DNA of 64,000 nt from Lacibacter sp. H375 (GTDB lineage Bacteria > Bacteroidota > Bacteroidia > Chitinophagales > Chitinophagaceae): NCBI RefSeq assembly GCF_037892425.1, contig NZ_JBBKTT010000001.1, positions 4,650,001 to 4,714,000 of the forward strand, in the 5' to 3' direction. The notes under the pieces are model-generated. The model was not told the DNA's origin, searched no databases, and worked only from the letters and a program-made list of their open reading frames with translations. How positions within the stretch are numbered: the stretch's first letter is position 1; every line of letters begins with the position of its first letter. Made by a program: the position numbers and the translations under genes. This document shows positions 35,068-42,853 of the stretch, piece by piece.

Positions 35068-35424
35068 CTTCTTCCCTTCAATCATCTCCACAATTTCTTT
35101 CAACTCTTTTGGCGATAGTTTTTTTTGCTCCACAAAAAAGTTCACCAGTTCTTTGTAAGAGTTTTCGAAGTACTCCTTTACAAATCCATTCATAAATTTC
35201 TTTTTATACTCTTCTTCTGTAATAGCCGGTTTATATAAATAGGCATTACCAACCAGCCTGCTGGTAAGGTATCCTTTCTTCTCAAGATTTTTAATAGTAG
35301 ACGCAAGCGTAGTATAAGGAATATCAATATCCAGGTTATCGAGAAAGGATTTCACATTTCCTTCGCCATTGCGCCAAACCGCCTGCATGGCTTCCTCTTC
35401 CTGCTGTGTGAGTTTTTCGAGCAT
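35065..35424 (-). CDS. BlaI/MecI-family transcriptional repressor
   Basis: A 119-residue winged-helix repressor. The start KLTQQEEEAMQAVW, the recognition-helix region IPYTTLASTIKNLEKKGYL and wing YLYKPAI, and the C-terminal dimerisation helices (LVNFFVEQKKLSPKELKEIVEMI) match the BlaI/MecI/CopY family. It would repress its own operon (blaI-M56) until the M56 sensor is activated. The two dyads next to the promoter are the expected operator. No beta-lactamase gene is in the operon, so the regulated trait is unknown. Confidence 0.95.
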   Translation of the reverse strand: MLEKLTQQEEEAMQAVWRNGEGNVKSFLDNLDIDIPYTTLASTIKNLEKKGYLTSRLVGNAYLYKPAITEEEYKKKFMNGFVKEYFENSYKELVNFFVEQKKLSPKELKEIVEMIEGKK

Positions 35425-35427
35425 ATC

Positions 35428-35462
35428 TACGAATTTTTCGTAAAGCTACGGTTTTTTCGTAG
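35428..35462 (-). promoter_or_regulatory. Putative BlaI operator: two dyads
   Basis: Dyad 1, TACGAA-TTT-TTCGTA (35428-35442), is perfect; dyad 2, CTACG-N7-CGTAG (35446-35462), has 5-bp half sites. Their centres are 19 bp apart. They lie between the -7 box (35468-35475) and the ATG at 35424, where bound repressor would block initiation. Confidence 0.65.
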
Positions 35463-35467
35463 ACCTC

Positions 35468-35475
35468 CAAATTTA
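35468..35475 (-). promoter_or_regulatory. Promoter -7 box (TAAATTTG) of blaI
   Basis: Exact TAnnTTTG match on the minus strand, ending 5 bp before dyad 2. The predicted transcript start coincides with the edge of the operator. Confidence 0.6.
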
Positions 35476-35502
35476 TTTTCAACTGTTTTGTTAACTGATT
35501 GA

Positions 35503-35537
35503 CAAAACAAGGCCGGCCAAATAATTGACCGGCCTTG
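35503..35537 (-). terminator. Terminator of the SRPBCC gene
   Basis: CAAGGCCGG (35508-35516) pairs with CCGGCCTTG (35529-35537), extended inward with one mismatch. On the minus strand it is followed by TTTTGTC. Confidence 0.82.
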
Positions 35538-35612
35538 CTTAAATTCTCACCGTATCCAAACTTTCACAACAACTGATCAATATCAGTAATGGCAAGGTTG
35601 GAAACAGCCTTC

Positions 35613-36128
35613 TTATTTTTCACACATTTCTTTCAGGTTACGTAACCCGTCTTCAAATTGTGCATTGAGTTGTTTAGTGATTGACGGACCCATCAACCGT
35701 GCAACAGGAAAAGGAAATGCACCGCTGTTGCGCCATACAACTTTTGTTCCTCCATCTACTTCGGTAAAATCCCATGCATCAATTGCCTGCGATTTAAATG
35801 GTTTTAAAAATACCAGATCGAAATTGATGGCTTTGCTTGGTACGGTTGAACGAACAGTTAAACTACCCTCGCCCACTTTTTTCCCGTTCCAGTAATACTT
35901 ATGTCCCACGTGCATGGGCTCACCGGTAATGGTTGTTTGCGCATCGGGGTCAGTTTTTGCCCAAGGATTCCAATCACGGTAATGATGAAGATCAGCAATT
36001 TTGTTATACACTTCTGCCGTTGGCCTGCTAATGACCGTTGATTTTTCAACAAGGTATTTACCGGGCAATACAGCTGCAACCAGTAAAACAAGAGCAATGA
36101 TGCCCAGGATAACATAGACAATGATCAT
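35613..36128 (-). CDS. SRPBCC (polyketide cyclase-like) family protein
   Basis: A 171-residue protein with an N-terminal TM helix (IIVYVILGIIALVLLVAAVL) and a START-like helix-grip domain: EVYNKIADLHHYRDWNPWAKTDP, TVRSTVPSKAINFDLVFLKPF, TEVDGGTKVVWRNSG and a long C-terminal helix TKQLNAQFEDGLRNLKEM. The family binds hydrophobic ligands; the ligand here is unknown. It is divergent from mdh, with a TATCTTTA box (36151-36158). Confidence 0.88.
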   Translation of the reverse strand: MIIVYVILGIIALVLLVAAVLPGKYLVEKSTVISRPTAEVYNKIADLHHYRDWNPWAKTDPDAQTTITGEPMHVGHKYYWNGKKVGEGSLTVRSTVPSKAINFDLVFLKPFKSQAIDAWDFTEVDGGTKVVWRNSGAFPFPVARLMGPSITKQLNAQFEDGLRNLKEMCEK

Positions 36129-36169
36129 ATTGGGTTGTTTTTGGTTTTATTAAAGATAGTAATTCCTGT

Positions 36170-36201
36170 TTTGACATTTCGCCGTTCCTCCAATACCTTT
36201 G
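36170..36201 (+). promoter_or_regulatory. Promoter of mdh (TTTG-N20-TACCTTTG)
   Basis: Both Bacteroidota elements are present: TTTG (36170-36173) and TACCTTTG (36194-36201) with a 20-bp spacer. Leader length is about 38 nt. This is the best full promoter match in the window. Confidence 0.7.
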
Positions 36202-36244
36202 CCGCATTAAAAATTTTTCATTCTTAATTTAAATTGATTGATCC

Positions 36245-37174
36245 ATGAAAGTTACTGTTGTAGGTGCTGGTGCCGTGGGTGCAACCTGTGCTGATAATAT
36301 TGCCCGTAAAGAATTGTGCTCTGAACTTGTGTTGCTTGATATCAAAGAAGGCGTTGCTGAAGGTAAGGCCCAGGATATGATGCAAACTGCTACCCTGCTT
36401 GGTTTTGATACCAAGATCGTGGGCAGCACGAACGATTACAGCAAAACCGCAAACAGTGACGTAGTAGTGATCACTTCAGGTTTACCACGTAAGCCCGGCA
36501 TGACACGTGAAGAATTGATTGGTGTAAATGCAGGCATTGTAAAATCTGTTTGCGAAAACATTTTGAAATTTTCTCCCAATGCCATCATCATCATCATCAG
36601 TAACCCAATGGATACGATGACATACCTGGCATTAACTTCAACCGGTTTACCAAAGAACCGCATCATTGGTATGGGTGGCACGCTCGACAGCAGCCGCTTT
36701 AAATATCAACTGAGCCAACATTTGGGTTGCTCTCCTTCTGATTTGAATGCAGTAGTTGTTGGTGGACATGGCGACACAACCATGATACCTTTGATGCGCA
36801 TGGCAACCTGGAACAGCGTGCCCGTAACAAAATTCTTAAGTGCAGAACAACAAGAGAAGATCATTAAAGACACAATGGTTGGTGGTGCTACACTTACAGC
36901 ATTGATCGGTACATCTGCATGGTATGCACCGGGTGCTGCAGGAGCTGCATTGGTTGAAAGCATTCTGCGTGATGAAAAGAAACTCTTTACCTGCTGTGTT
37001 GCTTTGGAAGGTGAATATGGACAGAAAGATATTTGCTTAGGCGTTCCTGTTACAATTGGCCGTAACGGTTGGGAAAAAATTCTCGACTTTGAATTGAATG
37101 CTGATGAGCAAGCTCTCTTTAATAAAAGTGCAGATGCAGTAAGAAATATGAATGATGTTTTGAAAACATTATAA
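36245..37174 (+). CDS. mdh: Malate dehydrogenase
   Basis: NAD-dependent malate/oxaloacetate interconversion in the TCA cycle; cytosolic. A 309-residue LDH-like MDH with the Rossmann start KVTVVGAGAVGATCA, Asp32 (LLDI) indicating NAD preference, and the specificity loop GLPRKPGMTREEL. Arg82 at the position that is Gln in lactate dehydrogenase marks malate specificity. Asp148 (TLDSSR with Arg151) and the catalytic His175 (GGHGDTT) are present. Monocistronic, with a strong promoter and terminator. Confidence 0.95.
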   Translation: MKVTVVGAGAVGATCADNIARKELCSELVLLDIKEGVAEGKAQDMMQTATLLGFDTKIVGSTNDYSKTANSDVVVITSGLPRKPGMTREELIGVNAGIVKSVCENILKFSPNAIIIIISNPMDTMTYLALTSTGLPKNRIIGMGGTLDSSRFKYQLSQHLGCSPSDLNAVVVGGHGDTTMIPLMRMATWNSVPVTKFLSAEQQEKIIKDTMVGGATLTALIGTSAWYAPGAAGAALVESILRDEKKLFTCCVALEGEYGQKDICLGVPVTIGRNGWEKILDFELNADEQALFNKSADAVRNMNDVLKTL

Positions 37175-37201
37175 TTAATAAAAATATCTTAACGTAAAGC
37201 C

Positions 37202-37244
37202 GTCCCGAAAGACTGTAAGTATTACAGAATTTCGGGACTTTTTT
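37202..37244 (+). terminator. Terminator of mdh
   Basis: GTCCCGAAA (37202-37210) pairs with TTTCGGGAC (37230-37238), with an inner CTGTAA/TTACAG stem and six T's after. Confidence 0.9.
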
Positions 37245-37419
37245 ATATAATCTACAGAAAACACTGTATTTGCATATACCAATGCTTTTAACTTCACTTT
37301 TTAATAGGTATATTTATACGCACTAACCATCCTGTGAAAATCACTCCTTTTTCCAATCTCTCCTGTTATTAACCTACACGCTAACAATTTGCACTATTGG
37401 CGCAACTTAAATTTTGGTT

Positions 37420-37995
37420 ATGAGAACTCCACATGCTTTTTGGTTAACTCTGATTTTGATTTTGCTGCATACAGCAACGGTTCTTGCACAACAACCGCCC
37501 CAATTACATAATCCAAAAATTGATCTTAACATAAGCCCGGGGCACAACCCCTCTATTAATCCGCAAACTAATCACGGTATTAATCCCAAGATGAACAGCA
37601 ACATAAATCCAATTTTAAATAATGAGATTAATCCGGTAGAAAATAAAACGATCAACCCAAAAGTAAACCCATCCATTAACCCCTTAAAGAATCAACTGCT
37701 CAGCCCGTTAATGTATAAACATCTATACCCAACAAGCGGTTCGTGGAAAGGACTGTATATCTATAATGAAAAAGATAACTTGATCGGATACATTACAAGG
37801 CCATCACGAGATGTGTTAATTTGTTTTGATGTAAAAGGAGTATGGACATGTTACTACGTACTTACTCCGCAAGGAACCTATAACCATTTTGATATGGATG
37901 GTAATTGGACGGGAGACTATATCTGCTCCGATTCAAATGCAGGATTCAATGTGTTTAACAAAGAAGGCGAATGGACGGGAAAACATATTAAATAA
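37420..37995 (+). CDS. Secreted protein with INPxxNxx octapeptide repeats
   Basis: A 191-residue protein from ATG 37420 (the in-frame TTG at 37414 is less likely). It has a signal peptide (residues 1-23, ending VLAQQ). Residues 30-101 form nine consecutive 8-residue units with consensus I-N-P-x-x-N-x-x (e.g. INPQTNHG, INPKMNSN, INPVENKT). The C-terminal ~85 residues contain three copies of a strand-rich unit of the type FDxxGxWTGxY (FDVKGVWTCYY, FDMDGNWTGDY, FNKEGEWTGKH). I recognise no family. The octapeptide region may form a short solenoid, and the C-terminal units a small beta-sheet structure. It is monocistronic in this orientation and convergent with the regulator downstream. Confidence 0.8.
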   Translation: MRTPHAFWLTLILILLHTATVLAQQPPQLHNPKIDLNISPGHNPSINPQTNHGINPKMNSNINPILNNEINPVENKTINPKVNPSINPLKNQLLSPLMYKHLYPTSGSWKGLYIYNEKDNLIGYITRPSRDVLICFDVKGVWTCYYVLTPQGTYNHFDMDGNWTGDYICSDSNAGFNVFNKEGEWTGKHIK

Positions 37996-38005
37996 GCAAC
38001 TACAA

Positions 38006-38635
38006 CTATACAAGACGTTCCTTAATTGCTTTGCTCACAGCTTCTGTAGCAGAGTGTACCTGAAGCTTCTCATAAATTTTTTTGATATAAGATCTGATCG
38101 TTTCAAATGCATAACCTGTTTCATCAGCAATCATTTTATAACTGTTGCCTTTGCATAAGAGCGAAAGGATCACTTTTTCCTTCTCGTTGAAATTATAAAT
38201 ATTCGCTGCAGGTGATTGTTGCATTGAGTTCACCACCATTTTGGCAATAGACGGACTCATGGGTGCACCACCATCTAACACTTCTTTGATGGAAGGAATT
38301 AATTTCTCCGAAACATTTTTCTTTAACAGGTAACCTGAAGCACCTGCACATATCGCATCAAAGACATGAGTACTGTCGTCAAAAACGGTAAGCATAATGA
38401 TTTGTACTTCTTTGTTGAAGGAACGGATGACTTTTACTGCTTCAATACCTGTCCGGCCAGGCATATCAATATCCATTAAAATAACATCGGGAATACTTTC
38501 CTTCACCTGCTGTTCAGCCTGCATGCAATTATCATGAGCAGAAATCACTACAAACTCATCTGTAAGTTGAAGCAATTCCTCGAGCCCTTTGCGTAAACCG
38601 TTGTTGTCCTCAAATATGATGATTTTTTTTACCAT
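38006..38635 (-). CDS. LuxR-type response regulator
   Basis: A 209-residue NarL/FixJ-type regulator. The receiver has the acidic pair in IIIFEDN (residues 9-10), phospho-acceptor Asp55 (VILMDIDMPGRTG), the Thr of IIMLTVFDD and Lys of YLLKKN. The GerE/LuxR helix-turn-helix follows (NEKEKVILSLLCKGNSYKMIADETGYAFETIRSYIKKIYEKL; key KMIAD and ETIRSY). ATG 38635 is preferred over GTG 38644. It is 45 bp downstream of a propeller histidine kinase on the same strand and is its likely cognate. Confidence 0.95.
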   Translation of the reverse strand: MVKKIIIFEDNNGLRKGLEELLQLTDEFVVISAHDNCMQAEQQVKESIPDVILMDIDMPGRTGIEAVKVIRSFNKEVQIIMLTVFDDSTHVFDAICAGASGYLLKKNVSEKLIPSIKEVLDGGAPMSPSIAKMVVNSMQQSPAANIYNFNEKEKVILSLLCKGNSYKMIADETGYAFETIRSYIKKIYEKLQVHSATEAVSKAIKERLV

Positions 38636-38680
38636 CTGTTTCACAAGTTAATAAAGTAAGAATGATTCCTTAACCCCAAT

Positions 38681-41600
38681 TCAGGTGATGGGTAAGAACA
38701 GTTCAATAGTTGTACCATCACCTCTTGCTGTTTTTATCTTTAGCTCTCCGCCCAGTTCTTTCGCACGAGATTGCATATTGTGCAATCCATTCCCCGAAAT
38801 CTTTTTTATATCTGCAAACCCGTTACCATTGTCCTTTACTGACAAATGCAGTTTGTGATCGGGCTTTATTGACAATACAATCAACAGTCTTTTACAGTTG
38901 CTGTATTTCACTGCATTGTTCACTGCTTCTTTAAATATTAGAAAAATATTCTTACGGTAAGTAACATCAAGTTTACGGCTCATTATATTTTCATCGGCAT
39001 CAAAAGCCAGTTCAATACCTCTTGCTTCACACAACTCAGCAGCATACTCTTTCATGCGAACCAGCATACTTTCAAGCGAATCGTTTGTGGGATTGATCGC
39101 CCAAACAATATCACTCATACTTTCCATTGTTTGTTGTGCCGAATCTTTAATGCGTGTGAGATACCCTTCTATACTTTTTTGATCATCCCCTTTATTAAGT
39201 GCCACCTTACTCAGCACATTAATTGTTGTGAGAGCAGAACCAATATCATCGTGCAGATCTCTTGAAATACGATGTCTTAATCGCTCAACCTCCAGTTTTT
39301 TATTTAACTGGTAACGATATATGCCATAAACAATAGCTGTAACTGCCAATAAACATAATAACCTGAACCACCATGTTTGCCAAAAGAACGGATCAACAGT
39401 GAATGAGAATACAGCTTCCTGCAACGACGTTGCACCCGCATGACTTTTCGCTCTTAGCCGGAAACGATAATTTTTCGGGGGAAGATTTTGATAACTTAAC
39501 GAGTTAATGTTAACAGCCTCTTCCCATTCGTTATTATAACCTTCTAACATGTACTCATACTTGTTCAACGACGGCAAAGAAAACTGTAGTGCGGAAAAAT
39601 TAAATACTATTTGCCTCACAGGTGAAGCGAATGACACTTGACTATTGTCCCTGAAAATGCTATCAGTATATAACTTGTCATTCACTTTTAGTGACGATAA
39701 GACCAAAGGAAATTTTGGTTGAGCTGGCTTAGCTCCATTTTTTAGAAATAGTAAGCCGCCGCCAACTCCCACCAGTAATTCTTTCCTTTGCTGATCATAA
39801 GCCGTATAATGAGGAATGATCTCATCCGACGAGAAGGAAGAAAAACTAAACATCTCCTCTCGTGAAAAAGGAGGCAGCACTTTCATGGAATAAGTATTGA
39901 TAGCGCTGATATGTTTGCCCGACATCACCCACAACAATGAATCGCCATAACTAAGTGCATAAATATTATTACTCACCAAGCCATCTTTCATGCTGAGGCG
40001 TGTAAAGAATTCGTTTACCGGCTGGCCTTTATTTGAGTAGTACAATCCTCCAGAATGTGTTGCAACCCATATTCTGCCTGAAGCATCCTGTGCAAAATCA
40101 TGCACAAGGTTAAGATCAGTATAATCAGGCGCATCACTTGTTTCGCTGTATAATGTAACCTTAGTTGTGAGCAGATCATATTTATAAATACCGTGGCTGA
40201 ATGTACCTATCCAAACACAATGATTTATTGTATCAGAAAAAAGAGCAGTACTTGCAACAATACCTTTGAAGCGAATCGAGTCATTACCGGGTATGATGTA
40301 CTTCTTCAGCGATGCATCATAATAATAAAGTTTGCCATGAAAACTTGAGAACCAGTAATTCCCTTTTTCATCCTGCACCATATCCCGGAAACTTATTCCT
40401 GCTCCTGCTGATGGTGTCGGAAAAATTTCAAACTTGTTTGTTTGTTCGTTTAGCGCATACACTGCATTTTTTGTGAGCAACCATATCTTTCCTGTACGGT
40501 CGGCGCAAACATTGTAACACCTGTCGAGTCGTTCCCCTTTATCGTCAACGGTAATTTTTTGAATAGCTCCTGTTTTACGGGTAATAATAAACACCGCAGT
40601 ACTATCCGAGCTCGCAACAAAATAGCGGTCATTTTTTTTATCATGATACACCCCGCCCATTGGATTATTGCTTACCTGGTATGTAACATTAATCAACGGA
40701 AGAAAAGAAGACTGTTGATTCTTGCGATCGAATTTTACAATGCCGTTGTTTGATGCGATCCAACTGATGCCGGTTGAATCATGATAGATGGTTTGCACCG
40801 ATCCTTCTGCAAGTGACGAAGATAATTGGGCAATATGTTTTTGCAAAAAAGCATTCGTTGTTTTCGTATCGATAAACAACATTCCATTTTCTGTACCAAG
40901 CCAGATGTAGTGATCAGCAGGTGTGGAAAAAAATCTCGAAGGATAAGGAAGCTCGCTTGGTTGCAATTGTTTGTATTCATTCAATCGTTCGTCATAACAG
41001 AAAAGTTTTTCCTGGGCAGCTGTTAAATATACTTTCCTGTTTTGCTGATCATAAACAAGATCTATAAAATCGCCATAATAACCTGTGCCAACCAATGTAT
41101 ACTTTCCGCTCTGTTTATTAAAACTGAATAACCCCAATGTTGTGCCAAGCCAAAATTCATTCTCATTCTTCGCAACAATTTTTATTACTGAAGCATAGCG
41201 GTTGTAATATTGCGGCAGCAAGGTATTCACTGCAACTCGCCAGGGATAGTGACGTAGCTTTTGTGTTTTGTTATTGTATACAGATAAGCCACGCCCATCA
41301 GGTGCCATCCAAACTTCATTGCTCTGATCAACATAACAACTCCACACATTTGGATTGAGAAGAAATGTTGATGAGTCTGTTCCTCTCGCATAAAACGTGA
41401 ACCACTGTTTTGTAACAGGATCGTAACGGTTCAATCCATTTGCAGTGGCCACCCATATCTTTCCATTATTATCTTCAGCAAGATCATTGATCACTTCATT
41501 TGATAATTCATTTACACGTGGATAAAAAACAGTGAAGTTGTAACCATTGTAACGGTTAAGTCCGTTACGTGTGCCCACCCATAAATAACCTGTTTTATCC

Positions 41601-41731
41601 TTTAAAAAACAGGTAACCCTGTTATCGGACAAGCCATCTTTTTCAGTAAGTGTTTCGTAAAACGGCTGTTGCTGTGCACGTAAGGTAAGCACAGGAAAGA
41701 AACAGAGAGAAAGCAACAGGTATTTACCCAT
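38681..41731 (-). CDS. Reg_prop/Y_Y_Y sensor histidine kinase
   Basis: A 1016-residue hybrid-length membrane sensor without receiver. After a signal peptide come two seven-bladed Reg_prop beta-propellers (repeats such as GYLWVGTRNGLNRYN and GKIWVATANGLNRYD), the Y_Y_Y domain (LPPKNYRFRLRAKS), a TM helix (WWFRLLCLLAVTAIVYGIYRY), and a HisKA_3 dimerisation domain with His827 (ISRDLHDDIGSALTT). An HATPase domain follows (N-box FKEAVNNAVKYS; G-box DNGNGF, GNGLHNM). It is paired with the LuxR-type regulator downstream. The ligand is unknown; related kinases in gut Bacteroides sense glycans, but no polysaccharide locus is adjacent here. Confidence 0.95.
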   Translation of the reverse strand: MGKYLLLSLCFFPVLTLRAQQQPFYETLTEKDGLSDNRVTCFLKDKTGYLWVGTRNGLNRYNGYNFTVFYPRVNELSNEVINDLAEDNNGKIWVATANGLNRYDPVTKQWFTFYARGTDSSTFLLNPNVWSCYVDQSNEVWMAPDGRGLSVYNNKTQKLRHYPWRVAVNTLLPQYYNRYASVIKIVAKNENEFWLGTTLGLFSFNKQSGKYTLVGTGYYGDFIDLVYDQQNRKVYLTAAQEKLFCYDERLNEYKQLQPSELPYPSRFFSTPADHYIWLGTENGMLFIDTKTTNAFLQKHIAQLSSSLAEGSVQTIYHDSTGISWIASNNGIVKFDRKNQQSSFLPLINVTYQVSNNPMGGVYHDKKNDRYFVASSDSTAVFIITRKTGAIQKITVDDKGERLDRCYNVCADRTGKIWLLTKNAVYALNEQTNKFEIFPTPSAGAGISFRDMVQDEKGNYWFSSFHGKLYYYDASLKKYIIPGNDSIRFKGIVASTALFSDTINHCVWIGTFSHGIYKYDLLTTKVTLYSETSDAPDYTDLNLVHDFAQDASGRIWVATHSGGLYYSNKGQPVNEFFTRLSMKDGLVSNNIYALSYGDSLLWVMSGKHISAINTYSMKVLPPFSREEMFSFSSFSSDEIIPHYTAYDQQRKELLVGVGGGLLFLKNGAKPAQPKFPLVLSSLKVNDKLYTDSIFRDNSQVSFASPVRQIVFNFSALQFSLPSLNKYEYMLEGYNNEWEEAVNINSLSYQNLPPKNYRFRLRAKSHAGATSLQEAVFSFTVDPFFWQTWWFRLLCLLAVTAIVYGIYRYQLNKKLEVERLRHRISRDLHDDIGSALTTINVLSKVALNKGDDQKSIEGYLTRIKDSAQQTMESMSDIVWAINPTNDSLESMLVRMKEYAAELCEARGIELAFDADENIMSRKLDVTYRKNIFLIFKEAVNNAVKYSNCKRLLIVLSIKPDHKLHLSVKDNGNGFADIKKISGNGLHNMQSRAKELGGELKIKTARGDGTTIELFLPIT

Positions 41732-41781
41732 TTGCTAAAAATACAAATCTCTGCGGGAGTATGGTAGTAGTTGGCGTATGA

Positions 41782-42777
41782 TCAACGTAATTCCTTAGCC
41801 CATGCCTGTGCTGTTGCTGCAATGGCTTCCACATCCTGCAACATCATGCATTTGAAATGTTTTTTGGGACATTTATCTCTGCCAATTTTTGAACAGGGGC
41901 GGCAACTAAGTTTTTCTACTTCAAACTTTGTAGTAAGTACAGGCGCATTACCATAATAAGGAGCAACACCCAACAACGGCATGGTGTTTCCCCAAACAGC
42001 AATAACAGGTTTCTTTAATGCAGCAGCAATATGCATCAATCCTGTATCATGCGAGATTACAAGCTTGGCTTTCCGCACAAGATCAGCACTTTCATTAATA
42101 GAAAATTTGCCGCTGGCATTGTAAATCTTGATCGGATCAATAGCAGCAATAGCATCCCCTGCTGTTTTATCATCAGGTCCGCCCAGTAGTACAATGGGAT
42201 GATGTAAGGAAGCACAGAGCTTCTGCAATTTTTCAACCGGCAATCGTTTCGTAAAATGAGCCGCACCAATAACGATGGCTACATAACCAAGCGAATGTGA
42301 ATGTGGCAGATCGCCTTGTTTTATTTCTTCATCCTTCGGAATAAAATAATCCATTCCCTTGCCATCGTTCTTTACGCCAAATGATTTGACAGTTTCAAAA
42401 TTCCGATCAACAATATGCACGTCGGGCATCAGGTTGATCTTGAAATTTGTAAGCAGGAACTTTTGAATGTTCAGTTTATTGAAGGAGAATGCTTTTACTT
42501 TCAGTGTACGTTTAATTCGCAGTGTACGCAGGTTATGATGAAGGTCGATGATGTAATCATACTTTTCTTCCTTCAGTTCATGCATTAACAGATCCCAATC
42601 GTTGTTGAGATAATAGAATTTATCCACGTACGGATTGCCCGCAATTACTTTGTGAAAACTGAATTTGGTGAGGTAATGCACTTCTGCATCGGGCACCTGT
42701 TGTTTTAAACAACGTACAACGGGTGTTGTAAATACAATATCACCAATGGAGCTGAAACGGATGACCAGGAATTTCAT
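41782..42777 (-). CDS. Glycosyltransferase family 9 (heptosyltransferase-like)
   Basis: A 331-residue GT-B protein. The N-terminal FLVIRFSSIGDIVFTTPVVRCLKQ is the GT9 signature. The second Rossmann domain has VAIVIGAAHFTKRLP and the donor-binding HDTGLMHIAAALKKPVIAVWG. A Cys-rich C-terminal end (CRPCSKIGRDKCPKKHFKCM) is frequent in Bacteroidota members. It probably transfers a sugar in lipopolysaccharide or capsule synthesis at the inner membrane face. Same strand as MFS upstream and the histidine kinase downstream; the 76-bp gap to MFS is occupied by phased repeats. Confidence 0.92.
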   Translation of the reverse strand: MKFLVIRFSSIGDIVFTTPVVRCLKQQVPDAEVHYLTKFSFHKVIAGNPYVDKFYYLNNDWDLLMHELKEEKYDYIIDLHHNLRTLRIKRTLKVKAFSFNKLNIQKFLLTNFKINLMPDVHIVDRNFETVKSFGVKNDGKGMDYFIPKDEEIKQGDLPHSHSLGYVAIVIGAAHFTKRLPVEKLQKLCASLHHPIVLLGGPDDKTAGDAIAAIDPIKIYNASGKFSINESADLVRKAKLVISHDTGLMHIAAALKKPVIAVWGNTMPLLGVAPYYGNAPVLTTKFEVEKLSCRPCSKIGRDKCPKKHFKCMMLQDVEAIAATAQAWAKELR

Positions 42778-42785
42778 ATTGTAAA

Positions 42786-42850
42786 GTTCATAGTTAATGG
42801 ATAATGGTTCATGGATGCCTTTAACTATTAACTATCAACCATGAACTATC
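42786..42850. repeat. Heptamer-phased inverted repeat (MFS-GT9 gap)
   Basis: Left arm 42786-42814 has units such as GTTCATA, GTTAATG, GATAATG and GTTCATG; right arm 42822-42850 has AACTATT, AACTATC, AACCATG and AACTATC, the complementary type. Four heptamers per arm, 7-8-nt spacer. The right arm ends a few bases before the MFS stop codon at 42854. Confidence 0.75.
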
Positions 42851-42853
42851 AGC

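Noticed and set aside
36245-37174. Call as L-lactate dehydrogenase
   Set aside because: Arg82 in the GLPRKPGM loop, instead of Gln, indicates malate dehydrogenase.
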